From Deltaproteobacteria bacterium (lineage in GTDB: Bacteria; Myxococcota_A; UBA9160; UBA6930), in the NCBI GenBank assembly GCA_019312665.1, contig JAFDCZ010000015.1, forward strand, positions 1 to 58,961: a stretch of DNA of 58,961 bases, written 5' to 3'. Shown here piece after piece: positions 1-8,243 of the stretch (positions within the stretch are counted from its first letter, which is position 1; every line of letters begins with the position of its first letter). Under the pieces are notes generated by a model that searched no databases, was not told where the DNA came from, and was given only the letters and a program-made list of their open reading frames with translations. The translations under genes were made by a program, and so were the position numbers.

Positions 1-23
1 TTTCAATTACACTATTTCCCATC

Positions 24-623
24 ATGGTACCCGCCGTCAAGACGGCCTCTTGGGCCGGCGACCCGCCTCATCGCAATGCGGCCCGAGAACGCCTGCTGGC
101 TGCGGCCCGCCAGTGCATCGCCAGGGATGGGCTGAAGGCCACCGGCATCGCAGCCGTCGCGAAACAAGCGGGAGTGAGCCGGCCGACGGTCTACCGCTAC
201 TTCCGAAACCGCACGGAGCTCGTCCAGGCCGCCCTTCTGGGCGCGGGCCAGGCCTTCGCGCGGGAGGTGGCCCACGACGTCGGCCGCATCCAACGGCCTG
301 CGGAAATGGCCGTCGAGTCCGTGCTTGGGATCGTCGTCCGCATCCCCGACGACCCGTTGCTCGGAGAGGTGTGGCGCAGCGTTTCGATCGACAGCGATGC
401 CGCTCGTGGCTTCACCGGGCCCCTCGCCATCGAGATGACTCGGCGCAGCCTGGCCGCGCTGGTCGATGCCGCGGGTTGGGACGATGCCGAGGCAGACGAA
501 GCCTGCGAGACGATCATGCGGTTCGTCTTCTCGCTGCTCGCCGCGCCCGAACCCCATCGCAGCAAAGCCGAGCTTCGCGGCTATCTGATGCGCCGGCTCG
601 TACCGTCATTGGGACTCGCGTAG
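24..623 (+). CDS. TetR/AcrR family transcriptional regulator
   Basis: This 199-residue protein has the TetR layout. An N-terminal helix-turn-helix spans about residues 24-70, and the recognition segment includes VSRPTVYRYFRNR at 51-63. The all-helical C-terminal ligand domain is divergent. It would be a cytoplasmic DNA-binding repressor with an unknown effector. The ATG at 24 is the only reasonable start visible, but the window edge lies 23 bases upstream, so the promoter and any operator are not seen. The SDR gene 100 bp downstream on the same strand is a possible target, which is inference. The stop codon lies inside a 24-bp tandem duplication. The family call is firm and the function is not. 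Confidence 0.9.
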   Translation: MVPAVKTASWAGDPPHRNAARERLLAAARQCIARDGLKATGIAAVAKQAGVSRPTVYRYFRNRTELVQAALLGAGQAFAREVAHDVGRIQRPAEMAVESVLGIVVRIPDDPLLGEVWRSVSIDSDAARGFTGPLAIEMTRRSLAALVDAAGWDDAEADEACETIMRFVFSLLAAPEPHRSKAELRGYLMRRLVPSLGLA

Positions 624-664
624 GCAAGGCCGACGCCAGGCGCGTAGGCAAGGCCGACGTCAGG
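617..664. repeat. 24-bp tandem duplication over the TetR stop codon
   Basis: Two adjacent 24-bp units (617-640 and 641-664) differ at one base. Each contains CGCGTAGGCAAGGCCGACG. The first TAG is the stop codon of the TetR gene, and the second copy carries another in-frame TAG. Confidence 0.85.
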
Positions 665-723
665 CGGGATAGACTTCCGAGCGCGCGCAACGCCCCCGCG
701 AACCGCGCCGTTTGGAGGAACCC

Positions 724-1422
724 ATGACGAAGAAGGTCTGTCTGATCACCGGCGTCGGCCCGGGCACGGGCACCGCCCTGGTACGCCGCTTCGCAGAGGG
801 TTACGCCGTCGCGATGATCGCCCGGAACGCGGAGCGGCTCTCCCTGCTCGAAAAGGAGGTTCCGGGCGCGCGGGCCTTTCCCTGTGATGTCACGGACGAG
901 CCAGCGCTGACGTCGACCCTCGACCAGATCCAGCAGCAGATGGGCTCACCCTCGGTCGCCATCCACAACGCCGTGGCCGGCGCCTTCGGCGACTTCCAGA
1001 CGATCGACCCGGCCGTGCTGCGCCGCAATTTCGAGATCAACACCATGGCGCTGCTGCATCTCGCCCGAAGTGTCGCACCCTCGATGATCGAGGCGGGTGA
1101 GGGAGCGATCCTGATCACCGGCAACACCTCCACCTACCGCGGCAAAGCAGACTTCGCTGGCTTCGCCCCCAGCAAGGCGGCCCAGCGCATCCTGGGAGAA
1201 TCCATGGCCCGCAGCCTCGGGCCACAGGGCGTCCATGTGGCCTACCTCGCGATCGACGCCGTCATCGACCTGCCCTGGACCCGGAAGATGCTGCCCGACA
1301 AACCCGACAGCTTCTTCTGCCGCCCGGATGACATCGCCGGCGAGTGCTGGCACCTGGTCCATCAACCCCGTTCCGCCTGGACCTTCGACGTCACCATCCG
1401 CCCAGACTGCGAACCCTGGTAA
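724..1422 (+). CDS. SDR family NAD(P)-dependent oxidoreductase with Phe at the catalytic Tyr position
   Basis: This 232-residue Rossmann-fold protein has the dinucleotide motif TGVGPGTG at residues 9-16 and an NAG-like NAVAG at 82-86. The catalytic YxxxK motif reads FAPSK (147-151), so the proton-donating Tyr is Phe while the Lys remains. The C-terminus (HQPRSAWTFDVTIRP) matches a subgroup of bacterial SDRs that I recall as often having Phe here. The ATG at 724 is chosen because GGAGGA sits just upstream; a TTG at 712 would place that ribosome site inside the gene. It may be a non-classical reductase or a binding protein. The substrate is unknown. Confidence 0.88.
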   Translation: MTKKVCLITGVGPGTGTALVRRFAEGYAVAMIARNAERLSLLEKEVPGARAFPCDVTDEPALTSTLDQIQQQMGSPSVAIHNAVAGAFGDFQTIDPAVLRRNFEINTMALLHLARSVAPSMIEAGEGAILITGNTSTYRGKADFAGFAPSKAAQRILGESMARSLGPQGVHVAYLAIDAVIDLPWTRKMLPDKPDSFFCRPDDIAGECWHLVHQPRSAWTFDVTIRPDCEPW

Positions 1423-1448
1423 CGCAACCAGAGGAGATCGGAGGAGCC

Positions 1449-1949
1449 ATGCAGCTTTCCAGCATCCTGGGAGTCATTGCGTTGAGCGCGATCCTGTTCG
1501 GCTGCGAGGCCAGCGAGCCTCCGACCGGAACCCCGGCTTTCGTGCAGCAGATCCTCTTCGACCCGGAGACGGGGAGCCCGGTTCTCATTCTCCGCGAACG
1601 CGAAGGGCCGCGGAGCTTGCCGATCTGGATCGGCATGAACGAGGCGCGCTCGATCGCCTCTCGTATGGAAGGAGAGCGACCCCCACGCCCGAATACCCAT
1701 GATCTCGCGAAACGGCTGATCGATCGGCTGGCCGGAACGGTGCGACGGATCGTGGTGACCCGACTCCATGGCGGTGTGTACTTCGCACGGATTCATCTTT
1801 CCATGGGCGACGAGCAGTTTGAAGTCGATGCGCGGCCCAGCGATGCGATCGCACTCGCACTGCGCTTCGACGCACCGATCTTCGTGCACGAATCCCTGTT
1901 TGAGATGGGCGACGCCACCGACCGGCAGGTTCCCTCGCTTCGCCTCTGA
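1449..1949 (+). CDS. bifunctional nuclease (DUF151) family lipoprotein
   Basis: This 166-residue protein starts with a lipoprotein signal peptide ending in the lipobox LFGC (Cys19). A DUF151 domain follows at about residues 30-150, recognisable from LPIWIGMNEARSIA and the conserved ARPSDAIALALRFDAPIFV segment. Members of the family have been described as bifunctional nucleases, but export as a lipoprotein suggests an envelope role instead. The ATG at 1449 follows a purine-rich GGAGGAGCC. It lies 26 bp after the SDR gene on the same strand, so the two are probably co-transcribed. Confidence 0.85.
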   Translation: MQLSSILGVIALSAILFGCEASEPPTGTPAFVQQILFDPETGSPVLILREREGPRSLPIWIGMNEARSIASRMEGERPPRPNTHDLAKRLIDRLAGTVRRIVVTRLHGGVYFARIHLSMGDEQFEVDARPSDAIALALRFDAPIFVHESLFEMGDATDRQVPSLRL

Positions 1950-2030
1950 TTCCATTGAGGTTGATGGCCAACGGCGCATCGCGTTCGAGCCCAGCGTCGG
2001 GAAAACCCTCCCCAGAAGCGCGCTCCCGCG

Positions 2031-2059
2031 TTGACAACGCATACCCTCGGTGGCAGGAT
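2031..2059 (+). promoter_or_regulatory. sigma70-like promoter
   Basis: A perfect -35 box TTGACA (2031-2036) is followed after 17 bp by a -10-like CAGGAT (2054-2059). It sits in the 160-bp gap after the DUF151 gene and about 50 bp before the small ORF at 2110. It would drive that ORF, RidA and the synthetase. The -10 box is imperfect. Confidence 0.5.
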
Positions 2060-2109
2060 CGGCCTGCCCGAGCACTTGGAAGTGCTCGCGAGCGCGGAGC
2101 CACCCCCCC

Positions 2110-2370
2110 ATGAATCATGCCGAGCTCGCTTGGGAATTTGCCGAAGTCTTTGGCGAACTTCCCAGCGAGCAGATCAACGAGATGCTCGCCAAGAACGTCC
2201 CGCTCGAGACCCTCGAGTTCTTCACGAGCTACTGCGAAAGCTTCGCCGAAGCCGAAAATCTCGAAAAGGGAATCGCTGGGCGGTTGCCGAACCTGATGCT
2301 CGTCGGATATCTGCTTCGCGTCCTGGAAGATCGGCTCCTCGACGAGCCCGAAGACGGCACCCCTTCCTAG
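2110..2370 (+). CDS. conserved small acidic protein of unknown function
   Basis: This 86-residue protein is acidic and mostly helical by composition. It has no signal peptide, Cys motif or membrane segment. It starts MNHAELAWEFAEVFGELPSEQINEML and contains a repeated Glu-rich FFTSYCESFAEAE region. I do not recognise a family. The ATG at 2110 is preferred over an in-frame start at 2050, because the longer version adds a basic low-complexity tail that would overlap the candidate promoter. It lies 21 bp ahead of ridA on the same strand and is probably in the same transcript. Confidence 0.6.
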   Translation: MNHAELAWEFAEVFGELPSEQINEMLAKNVPLETLEFFTSYCESFAEAENLEKGIAGRLPNLMLVGYLLRVLEDRLLDEPEDGTPS

Positions 2371-2391
2371 GCTGGAGAAGCGAACTCGCTC

Positions 2392-2787
2392 ATGACGAAG
2401 CGCGAGATCCGCACTGAGGCCGCACCCGCACCGGTCGGTCCCTATTCCCAGGCCGTCATCGATGGCAACATCGTGTATGCATCCGGCCAGGTGCCCCTCG
2501 ATCCCGCCACCGGGAAGCTGGTAGAGGGCGGCATCGAAGCGCAAGCCGAGCAGGCCTTCAGGAATCTCCGCGCTGTGTTGGAGGCGGCCGGCTCGTCGAT
2601 GGACGACGTCCTCCGCGCCGGCATCTACCTGACGGATCTCTCCGATTTCCCCACCGTCAACGAGATCTACGCCCGGCAATTCGGAGCGGGGGCCAAACCC
2701 GCCCGAAGCACCCTCGGCGTGGCGGCGCTTCCACTCGGTGCGCGAATCGAGATCGACGCGATCGCGAGCGTCACTTCGAAGGCGTGA
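2392..2787 (+). CDS. ridA: RidA family enamine/imine deaminase
   Basis: This 131-residue protein has the standard RidA length and sequence. It carries the conserved GPYSQAV near the N-terminus, and Arg105 (in PARST) and Glu120 fall at the same positions as in the E. coli enzyme. Both residues bind the substrate carboxylate and the catalytic water. RidA hydrolyses reactive 2-aminoacrylate and iminobutyrate made by PLP enzymes, giving ammonia and a 2-oxoacid in the cytoplasm. Its stop codon overlaps the GTG start of the acyl-CoA synthetase by 4 bp (GTGA), which indicates translational coupling. Confidence 0.93.
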   Translation: MTKREIRTEAAPAPVGPYSQAVIDGNIVYASGQVPLDPATGKLVEGGIEAQAEQAFRNLRAVLEAAGSSMDDVLRAGIYLTDLSDFPTVNEIYARQFGAGAKPARSTLGVAALPLGARIEIDAIASVTSKA

Positions 2788-4445
2788 GCGAAGAGCTCGG
2801 CGACGCCAGCACGCTCGCGTGCATCGCCCGAGCGAGAAGCAGCGAAGCCACCGCCCCGACGCTCGACGCGCTCCCCTGGCACGACTTCCAGACGCTATGC
2901 GAAGCCCGCGCCGGCGAGGGCGATCGACCGTTCCTCATCTTCCATGGCCACGAAGGCCGCGAGCTTTGGAGCTACGCGACACTTCTCGCCGCCGTTCGCG
3001 CCAGGGCCGAGCTGCTTCACCACCAACTCGGCATCGAACGCGGCGAACGCGTCGCGCTGCTCCTGCACAACGACCCGCAGGTACCCATTTCGACCTTTGC
3101 CGCCTGGCGCATCGGGGCGTGCGTGGTTCCGATCAACCTGGGCGAAGACGACGAACGGGTGCGGTTCGTGCTCGAAAACGCCGCCTGCCGTGTCGCCCTC
3201 TATCTTCCCGAGTACGCAGACCGGGTCGAAGGGCTTCGAGCCGCCCTGCCCGGGGTCGAGCATTGGATTGCGCTCGAGCCGGGAATCGATCCTGCACCCG
3301 AGCCCGGTGAAGCCCTGCCCTCTCCGGCCCCCGAAGACGAGGCGTTGATCGTCTACACCTCCGGGACCACCGGCGCGCCCAAGGGCGTGCTCCTCACCCA
3401 ACGCAACCTGTTGGTCGACGCCCATGCCCTTGCCCAATGGAATGAGGTGGGCCAGGACTCGGCGTTGATGTGCGTCCTCCCGACCCACCATGTGAACGGG
3501 CTGATCGTCACGCTCTTGATGCCCTTCCTCGCCGGCGCCCGCAGCGTGCTCGAGCGCCGCTTTCACACCGGCGGCTTCTGGCGACGCATCGCAGAAGAGA
3601 ACGTCCAGATCGTCTCGGTCGTGCCCACGCTTCTTGCGTTCCTGCTCGAGGACGAAGCCGGGACCGAAGGGCTCGACCTCGGCGGCTTCCGCCACTTGAT
3701 CTGCGGGGCGGGCCCTTTGACGGTGGAACTGGCCGCCAGGTTCGAGGATCGCTTCAGCTTCCCGATCCTCCACGGCTACGGCCTCTCGGAAACCACCTGT
3801 TACTCGTGCATGCTGCCCGTCGATCTGCTCGAGAACGAACACCGGGCCTGGCTGCGCGAGCACGGATTCCCCTCGATCGGCGTTCCCCTTCCCCCGAACG
3901 AGATGGCCATCCACGACGAACAGGGAAGGCCCGCGGCCGATGGCGCCCGAGGCGAGATCGTCGTCCGTGGTGTGAACGTAATGAAGGGCTATTTCCGCCG
4001 GCCGGAAGCCAACGCGGAAACCTTCGCTCATGGTTGGTTCCGCAGCGGCGACGAGGGGTTCCTGGAGCGAGACGCGAACGGCCGCCCCTGGTTCTTCATC
4101 ACGGGCCGAATGAAAGAGCTGATCATTCGCGGCGGCGTCAATCTCTCGCCCTTCGAAATCGACGAAGTGCTCAATCAGATCCCCGGCGTCGCCCGCGGCC
4201 TGGCCGTCGGCTTTGAGAATCGTTGGTACGGCGAGGAGGTCGGCGCCTACGTCATGCGCGAGCCCGGCGCGGAGATCGACGAAGCCAGCATCCTCGCAGC
4301 CTGCCGCGAAACCCTTCCGTTCGCGAAGTCTCCGAAGGTGGTCGTCTTCGGAGAGGACATCCCCGTCACCTCGACGGGCAAATACCAACGCAACCGGCTT
4401 CGACCTCACTTCGAAGCCTGGCGGGACGAGCAGTTCCGGCGCTAG
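2784..4445 (+). CDS. AMP-dependent acyl-CoA synthetase/ligase
   Basis: This 553-residue adenylate-forming enzyme activates a carboxylic acid with ATP and transfers it to CoA. It has the A3 phosphate loop YTSGTTGAPKG (191-201), the hinge region around FFITGRMKELIIRGG and the catalytic C-terminal Lys533 in TSTGK. Its LLTQRNLLVDAHALAQW and FHTGGFWRRI segments resemble fatty acid or oxalate/acyl-CoA synthetases, but the substrate cannot be read from sequence. It starts at a GTG that overlaps the ridA stop. The last ten codons and the stop lie within the first unit of a three-copy 39-bp repeat. Confidence 0.9.
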   Translation: MSEELGDASTLACIARARSSEATAPTLDALPWHDFQTLCEARAGEGDRPFLIFHGHEGRELWSYATLLAAVRARAELLHHQLGIERGERVALLLHNDPQVPISTFAAWRIGACVVPINLGEDDERVRFVLENAACRVALYLPEYADRVEGLRAALPGVEHWIALEPGIDPAPEPGEALPSPAPEDEALIVYTSGTTGAPKGVLLTQRNLLVDAHALAQWNEVGQDSALMCVLPTHHVNGLIVTLLMPFLAGARSVLERRFHTGGFWRRIAEENVQIVSVVPTLLAFLLEDEAGTEGLDLGGFRHLICGAGPLTVELAARFEDRFSFPILHGYGLSETTCYSCMLPVDLLENEHRAWLREHGFPSIGVPLPPNEMAIHDEQGRPAADGARGEIVVRGVNVMKGYFRRPEANAETFAHGWFRSGDEGFLERDANGRPWFFITGRMKELIIRGGVNLSPFEIDEVLNQIPGVARGLAVGFENRWYGEEVGAYVMREPGAEIDEASILAACRETLPFAKSPKVVVFGEDIPVTSTGKYQRNRLRPHFEAWRDEQFRR

Positions 4446-4528
4446 CCGACCGAAGCCTGGCGGGACGAGCAGTTCCGGCGCTAGCCGACCGAAGCCTGGC
4501 GGGACGAGCAGTTCCGGCGCTAGCCGAC
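4413..4528. repeat. 39-bp tandem repeat, three copies, over the synthetase stop codon
   Basis: Units start at 4413, 4452 and 4491 and are essentially identical until the end of the third. Each contains GAAGCCTGGCGGGACGAGCA and a TAG. The first unit encodes the end of the acyl-CoA synthetase; the other two are non-coding and end just before the stop of the convergent CPBP gene. Confidence 0.95.
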
Positions 4529-4535
4529 GTTCCCC

Positions 4536-5117
4536 TCACGCGCGCGAAAGCCAGCGCAGGTTCAACCCGTTCACCGTGACATGGGCCGCGACGGGTGCCG
4601 CGAGAGTTCCCGTCCACAGGAACAGCCCACCGAAGATTCCACCGGCCAGCAACGCAAAGAGCGCCCAGATGCGCAGGCCAGGCCGGGGTAGATAATGTGC
4701 GGCGCCGAACAACAGGCTGGCGAGGAGCCAGCCCACCTGGGCCTGCAAGGCACCGCGAAAGAGCATTTCCTCGGCGAGCCCGCTGGCCAGGGCCAGCAGC
4801 GCGACCGCGGGAACGGAGAGGCCGCGGACGAGCTCGCCCAGGGCCTCGGCGAGGGCCGTGCCGGAGGCGGTCGCCGAGGTCCACGCACGCGAGAGCGCCA
4901 CCAGCGCCAGCCCCGCAACCACCCCCACCAAGCCACCGGCGAATGGGCCCATGGCCTCGTCAGCGTGGCCGAGGGTCCAGGGCCCGACACCGTCCACCGC
5001 CCAGCGCCAGGCCCAGGCGGCTCCTCCTACGGCCACGTAGAACAAGAGCCCGGAGATCCAAGGCAGCCGGGCTGCTTCTTCTTGCCCCGTGGGGGACAGA
5101 TTCGTGGCAGCGATCAT
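4536..5117 (-). CDS. CPBP family intramembrane metalloprotease
   Basis: This 193-residue membrane protein has about five to six hydrophobic segments. It carries the CAAX-protease/bacteriocin-processing (Abi, CPBP) signature: EEMLFRG at 116-122, a His at 141 (GAAHYL) and a second His at 179 (AAHVTVN), which together form the metal site of this glutamyl-type protease. The substrate is unknown. The start is uncertain: a GTG at 5159 would add 14 residues, but the ATG at 5117 gives a conventional short N-terminus before the first helix. Neither has a clear ribosome site. The gene is convergent with the synthetase. Confidence 0.85.
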   Translation of the reverse strand: MIAATNLSPTGQEEAARLPWISGLLFYVAVGGAAWAWRWAVDGVGPWTLGHADEAMGPFAGGLVGVVAGLALVALSRAWTSATASGTALAEALGELVRGLSVPAVALLALASGLAEEMLFRGALQAQVGWLLASLLFGAAHYLPRPGLRIWALFALLAGGIFGGLFLWTGTLAAPVAAHVTVNGLNLRWLSRA

Positions 5118-5222
5118 GGGCGAGGGGTAGCTTTCCCCTGCACGGGCGCCCACCTCCACCCACCCGGGCGAGGGGCGCCTTGCCTTTTTTTGCCGCTTTT
5201 CCCCCAGGGGTTGGAATCAGCC

Positions 5223-5705
5223 ATGAGCGACAGGGTGCCCATGACGCCCAAGGGCCATGCCATGCTCGAAGCAGAGCTGAAGCAGCTCAAGAAGCTGGAT
5301 CGCCCCAAGATCGTGCATGAGATCGAGATTGCGCGCGCCCATGGCGATCTGAAGGAGAACGCCGAATACCACGCCGCCAAGGATCGCCAGGGCCATATCG
5401 AGGGTCGGATCGCGCTTCTGGACGACAAGCTCGCGCGCGCCCAGATCATCGACGGCAAGGGCCAGGGCACGGATCGGGTGAGTTTCGGAGCGACGGTGGT
5501 GCTCTCTGACGTAGACTCGGGCGACGAGGTGACCTACCGGATCGTCGGCGAGGATGAAGCGGACGTGGGTCAGGGCATGATCTCGATCACGTCCCCGATC
5601 GCGCGCGCCCTGATGGGGAAGGAAGCCGATGCTTCCGTCCGGGTGCGGGTCCCCAAGGGCACCCGAGAGTTCGAAATCCTCGCAATCCGCTTCGACCCGA
5701 CCTGA
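5223..5705 (+). CDS. greA: transcription elongation factor GreA
   Basis: This 160-residue protein has the two-domain Gre layout. An N-terminal coiled coil (about 1-75) has the acidic tip motif ARAHGDLKENAEYHAAKD, and the C-terminal FKBP-like domain runs from about 80 to 158. The tip enters the RNA polymerase secondary channel and stimulates cleavage of backtracked transcripts. The start ATG at 5223 gives MSDRVPMTPKG, which is standard for the family. It is followed 17 bp later by the adenylate cyclase gene on the same strand. Confidence 0.96.
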   Translation: MSDRVPMTPKGHAMLEAELKQLKKLDRPKIVHEIEIARAHGDLKENAEYHAAKDRQGHIEGRIALLDDKLARAQIIDGKGQGTDRVSFGATVVLSDVDSGDEVTYRIVGEDEADVGQGMISITSPIARALMGKEADASVRVRVPKGTREFEILAIRFDPT

Positions 5706-5722
5706 GCACCGCGGGAGAAACC

Positions 5723-7069
5723 GTGCGTTCCCTGCAGTTCAAATTCAGCGCCCTGGTGGTCGTCCTTCTGGTGTCGGCCAGTGTTGCCCTCACCGTGCTC
5801 GCCACCCGACACGAGCGTTCTTCTCTCGAAGCGGAAGTCACCAACCGCGGCCTGGCGTTGGCCTCGAACCTGGCCGAGGACGCGAAGGTTCCGCTGTTGG
5901 CGGAGGATCAGCTCGCGCTCGAGAACCTGGTCGGCCACGTGGGCGATGGCGAGGGGTTGGTGGCCGCCCGGCTGTTCGATCAAAACGGCAGCATCGTGGC
6001 TTCCCTCTCTCCGGACGAAACGGGCCTGGTCCTCCAGCCCCAGACTGCCGGAGCTGCCGCGGGCCCGGTCATCGGCCGCGTTCGCTCGGTGTTGTGGATC
6101 GCCGCACCGGTGGTCTACAGCGACGTTCGCATCGGCGAGGCCCAGATCGCCCTCGATCTCGAAGTGCTCGTCGCCCCGGTCGTGGCGGACAGCCAGAAAC
6201 AGCTCTCGGCAGCCGCGACGGGAATCCTGATCCTGGGTGTGGCGGGAGGGATTGGCTTCGTGGCCCTGCTGGTGGGGCCGATCCGCCGCCTGCGAACCGG
6301 CGTGGAGCAGCTCACCGACGGAGATCTGGCCACCCGCGTCCCGCCCACCTCTCAAGACGAAGTCGGTGATCTGACCCGTGCTTTCAACAAGATGGGTGAG
6401 TCCCTACAGGAAAAGGAACGCATCCAGAGCGCGTTCGGGCGCTACGTGAATGACTACGTGCTCACCACCCTCTTGGAGGGCCCAGAAGGCGCCCAGCTGG
6501 CCGGAGCCGAACGCGAGGTGACCATCCTGTTCGCGGATATCCGCAGCTTCACCCGCCTGTCCGAAGGGCTGAAAGCCGCCGACGTGGTCGGGCTCCTGAA
6601 CGATATCTTCCAGCTGGCCTCGGATTGCATCCTGGCGCGCAGCGGCACCATCGACAAATTCATCGGCGATTCGGTGATGGCCTACTTCGGGGCGCCGGTT
6701 CCGTGCGAAGACCACGCCGCCCAGGCCGTTCAGGCGGCCATCGACATCGAGCGGGCCGTGGCCCGGCGAAACGCCTCCCAACCGCCGCCGACCCACCCGG
6801 TGGAGATCGGCATCGGCATCCACACAGGGCCGGTCATCGTCGGCACGATCGGTTCGGACCGGCGCTCGGATTTCACCGCCATCGGCGATGCGGTCAACGT
6901 GGCCCATCGGCTCGAGAAGCTCTCCAAGCCGGGAGAAGTGCTGGTTTCCGAGGCCGTTCAGCGCCAGGTGCGCGATGTCGTGCGGCTTCGTTTCGAAGGC
7001 GAGCGGCAGCTTTCGGGACGGGTCGAGCCCGTTCACGTATACTCGGTCGAGATCCAGTCCGGGGCCTAG
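5723..7069 (+). CDS. HAMP-domain membrane adenylate cyclase (class III)
   Basis: This 448-residue inner-membrane signalling protein has TM1 at about residues 8-27, a periplasmic sensor of about 130 residues, TM2 at about 163-184, a HAMP linker at about 185-235 and a class III cyclase domain at 262-440. The metal-binding aspartates are Asp272 (ADIRSFT) and Asp316 (IGDSVMAYF), and Lys312 in DKFIGD is the usual adenine-selecting residue, which supports cAMP rather than cGMP as product. It starts at a GTG with GGGAGAA upstream. No cAMP-binding regulator is seen in the window. Confidence 0.92.
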   Translation: MRSLQFKFSALVVVLLVSASVALTVLATRHERSSLEAEVTNRGLALASNLAEDAKVPLLAEDQLALENLVGHVGDGEGLVAARLFDQNGSIVASLSPDETGLVLQPQTAGAAAGPVIGRVRSVLWIAAPVVYSDVRIGEAQIALDLEVLVAPVVADSQKQLSAAATGILILGVAGGIGFVALLVGPIRRLRTGVEQLTDGDLATRVPPTSQDEVGDLTRAFNKMGESLQEKERIQSAFGRYVNDYVLTTLLEGPEGAQLAGAEREVTILFADIRSFTRLSEGLKAADVVGLLNDIFQLASDCILARSGTIDKFIGDSVMAYFGAPVPCEDHAAQAVQAAIDIERAVARRNASQPPPTHPVEIGIGIHTGPVIVGTIGSDRRSDFTAIGDAVNVAHRLEKLSKPGEVLVSEAVQRQVRDVVRLRFEGERQLSGRVEPVHVYSVEIQSGA

Positions 7070-7130
7070 CAACGAAGCCCGGTAGTGCGCGGGCGGGTCG
7101 GCCACTGGCTCGCGATCGGGAGGAGAGAGC

Positions 7131-8243
7131 TTGAACGGGCTTTGCCGCCACAGCATCGTCCTCGCACTCGCACTCGCCGCAGCGGGATGCACCACGCCGC
7201 TCGAACTCGGCGAGCGGCGCTACCGGGAGGGCGACCGCCGGGCGGCGCTCGAAGCGTGGCGAGAAATCCGGCCCGACGCCTTCGCCTACGACGACGCCCA
7301 GCGCCGCATCGACGAAGTCGAGGAGGAGTTCCAGCAGCTCGTCCTGCGCTACCAGAAGCGCGGCGCCTACTACGAGGCCCGTGAGCGCCTGGCGGAATCC
7401 GTGCTGAACTATCGGCTGGCGCTCAACCTCCAGCCGAACGACGAGGAGACCCTGGCCCACGTCCAGGAGCTGGTGCGTGTGCTCGCAAGTGAGCGCAGCC
7501 GGACGCGAGCGACGTTCCGCGAGCATTTCGAAGCCGAAAACCTGGCCGGCGCCAGGAATGCCCTGAAGAGTCTTCGCACGCTCGATCCCTTCTCTGCGGA
7601 GGTCGCCGCCGACGCCAGGGAGCTGGATCACGCTCTGGACGGGCAGATCCAGAGGCTCCTGGCCCGTGGCCGCCGCGGTTTCACCTCCGGCAACTTGCAC
7701 CACGCCAACCAGGCCTTCCGGGAAGTCCTGGTCCTCGACGAAGACAACGAGAGCGCCCAAGGTTACCTCTCGTACATTGCAAAGATTCGCGGCAGCGTGA
7801 ACAGCACGGAAGACTCCTCTCCCGGTGCATTGGACCCGAGAGAAATCGATGCCTCCGACGCAGAGATCCGTGCGGAAGGATTCTTCCAGAATGCCCTGGC
7901 CGCCGAGAAGGCCGGCGACCTCTACGCAGCCATCCGCTACGACCTGGCTGCCCTTCGGGTCCATTCGGTGCATCCGCGGGTTCGAAACCACCTCGTTCGC
8001 CTGCGTCGCCAGCTCGAGCCACAGCTTCCGGACCTGTTGCGCGCCGGGCGGGAGCACTACCAACAGGAAGACCTGCAGGCAGCGCTCGATCAGTGGCGCA
8101 AGGTGCTGTTGATCGATCCCGGCAATGAGCAGGCCCGCGATTACACGATGCAAGCGGAGCTGCTGCTGGAAAACCTCGAGCGGCTACGCGGCGGGCCGGC
8201 CGGAAATCGGAATGCGGTGCCCGACAGGAGCGTGGCTCGGTGA
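7131..8243 (+). CDS. TPR-repeat lipoprotein
   Basis: This 370-residue protein has a lipoprotein signal peptide with lipobox AAGC (Cys20). The rest is helical, with several TPR-like pairs, for example GDRRAALEAWREIRP, the segment ending LNYRLALNLQPND and EDLQAALDQWRKVLLIDPGN. It is probably a periplasmic scaffold tethered to the envelope. It starts at a TTG at 7131 that is well supported by GGAGGAGA 6-8 bases upstream. Its stop overlaps the start of the next lipoprotein gene by 4 bp, so the two products probably act together. No enzymatic motif is visible. Confidence 0.82.
   Translation: MNGLCRHSIVLALALAAAGCTTPLELGERRYREGDRRAALEAWREIRPDAFAYDDAQRRIDEVEEEFQQLVLRYQKRGAYYEARERLAESVLNYRLALNLQPNDEETLAHVQELVRVLASERSRTRATFREHFEAENLAGARNALKSLRTLDPFSAEVAADARELDHALDGQIQRLLARGRRGFTSGNLHHANQAFREVLVLDEDNESAQGYLSYIAKIRGSVNSTEDSSPGALDPREIDASDAEIRAEGFFQNALAAEKAGDLYAAIRYDLAALRVHSVHPRVRNHLVRLRRQLEPQLPDLLRAGREHYQQEDLQAALDQWRKVLLIDPGNEQARDYTMQAELLLENLERLRGGPAGNRNAVPDRSVAR

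Noticed and set aside
2895-4409. 504-codon open frame antisense to the acyl-CoA synthetase
   Set aside because: It mirrors a clear synthetase gene, has no family features, and long antisense frames are expected at this GC content.
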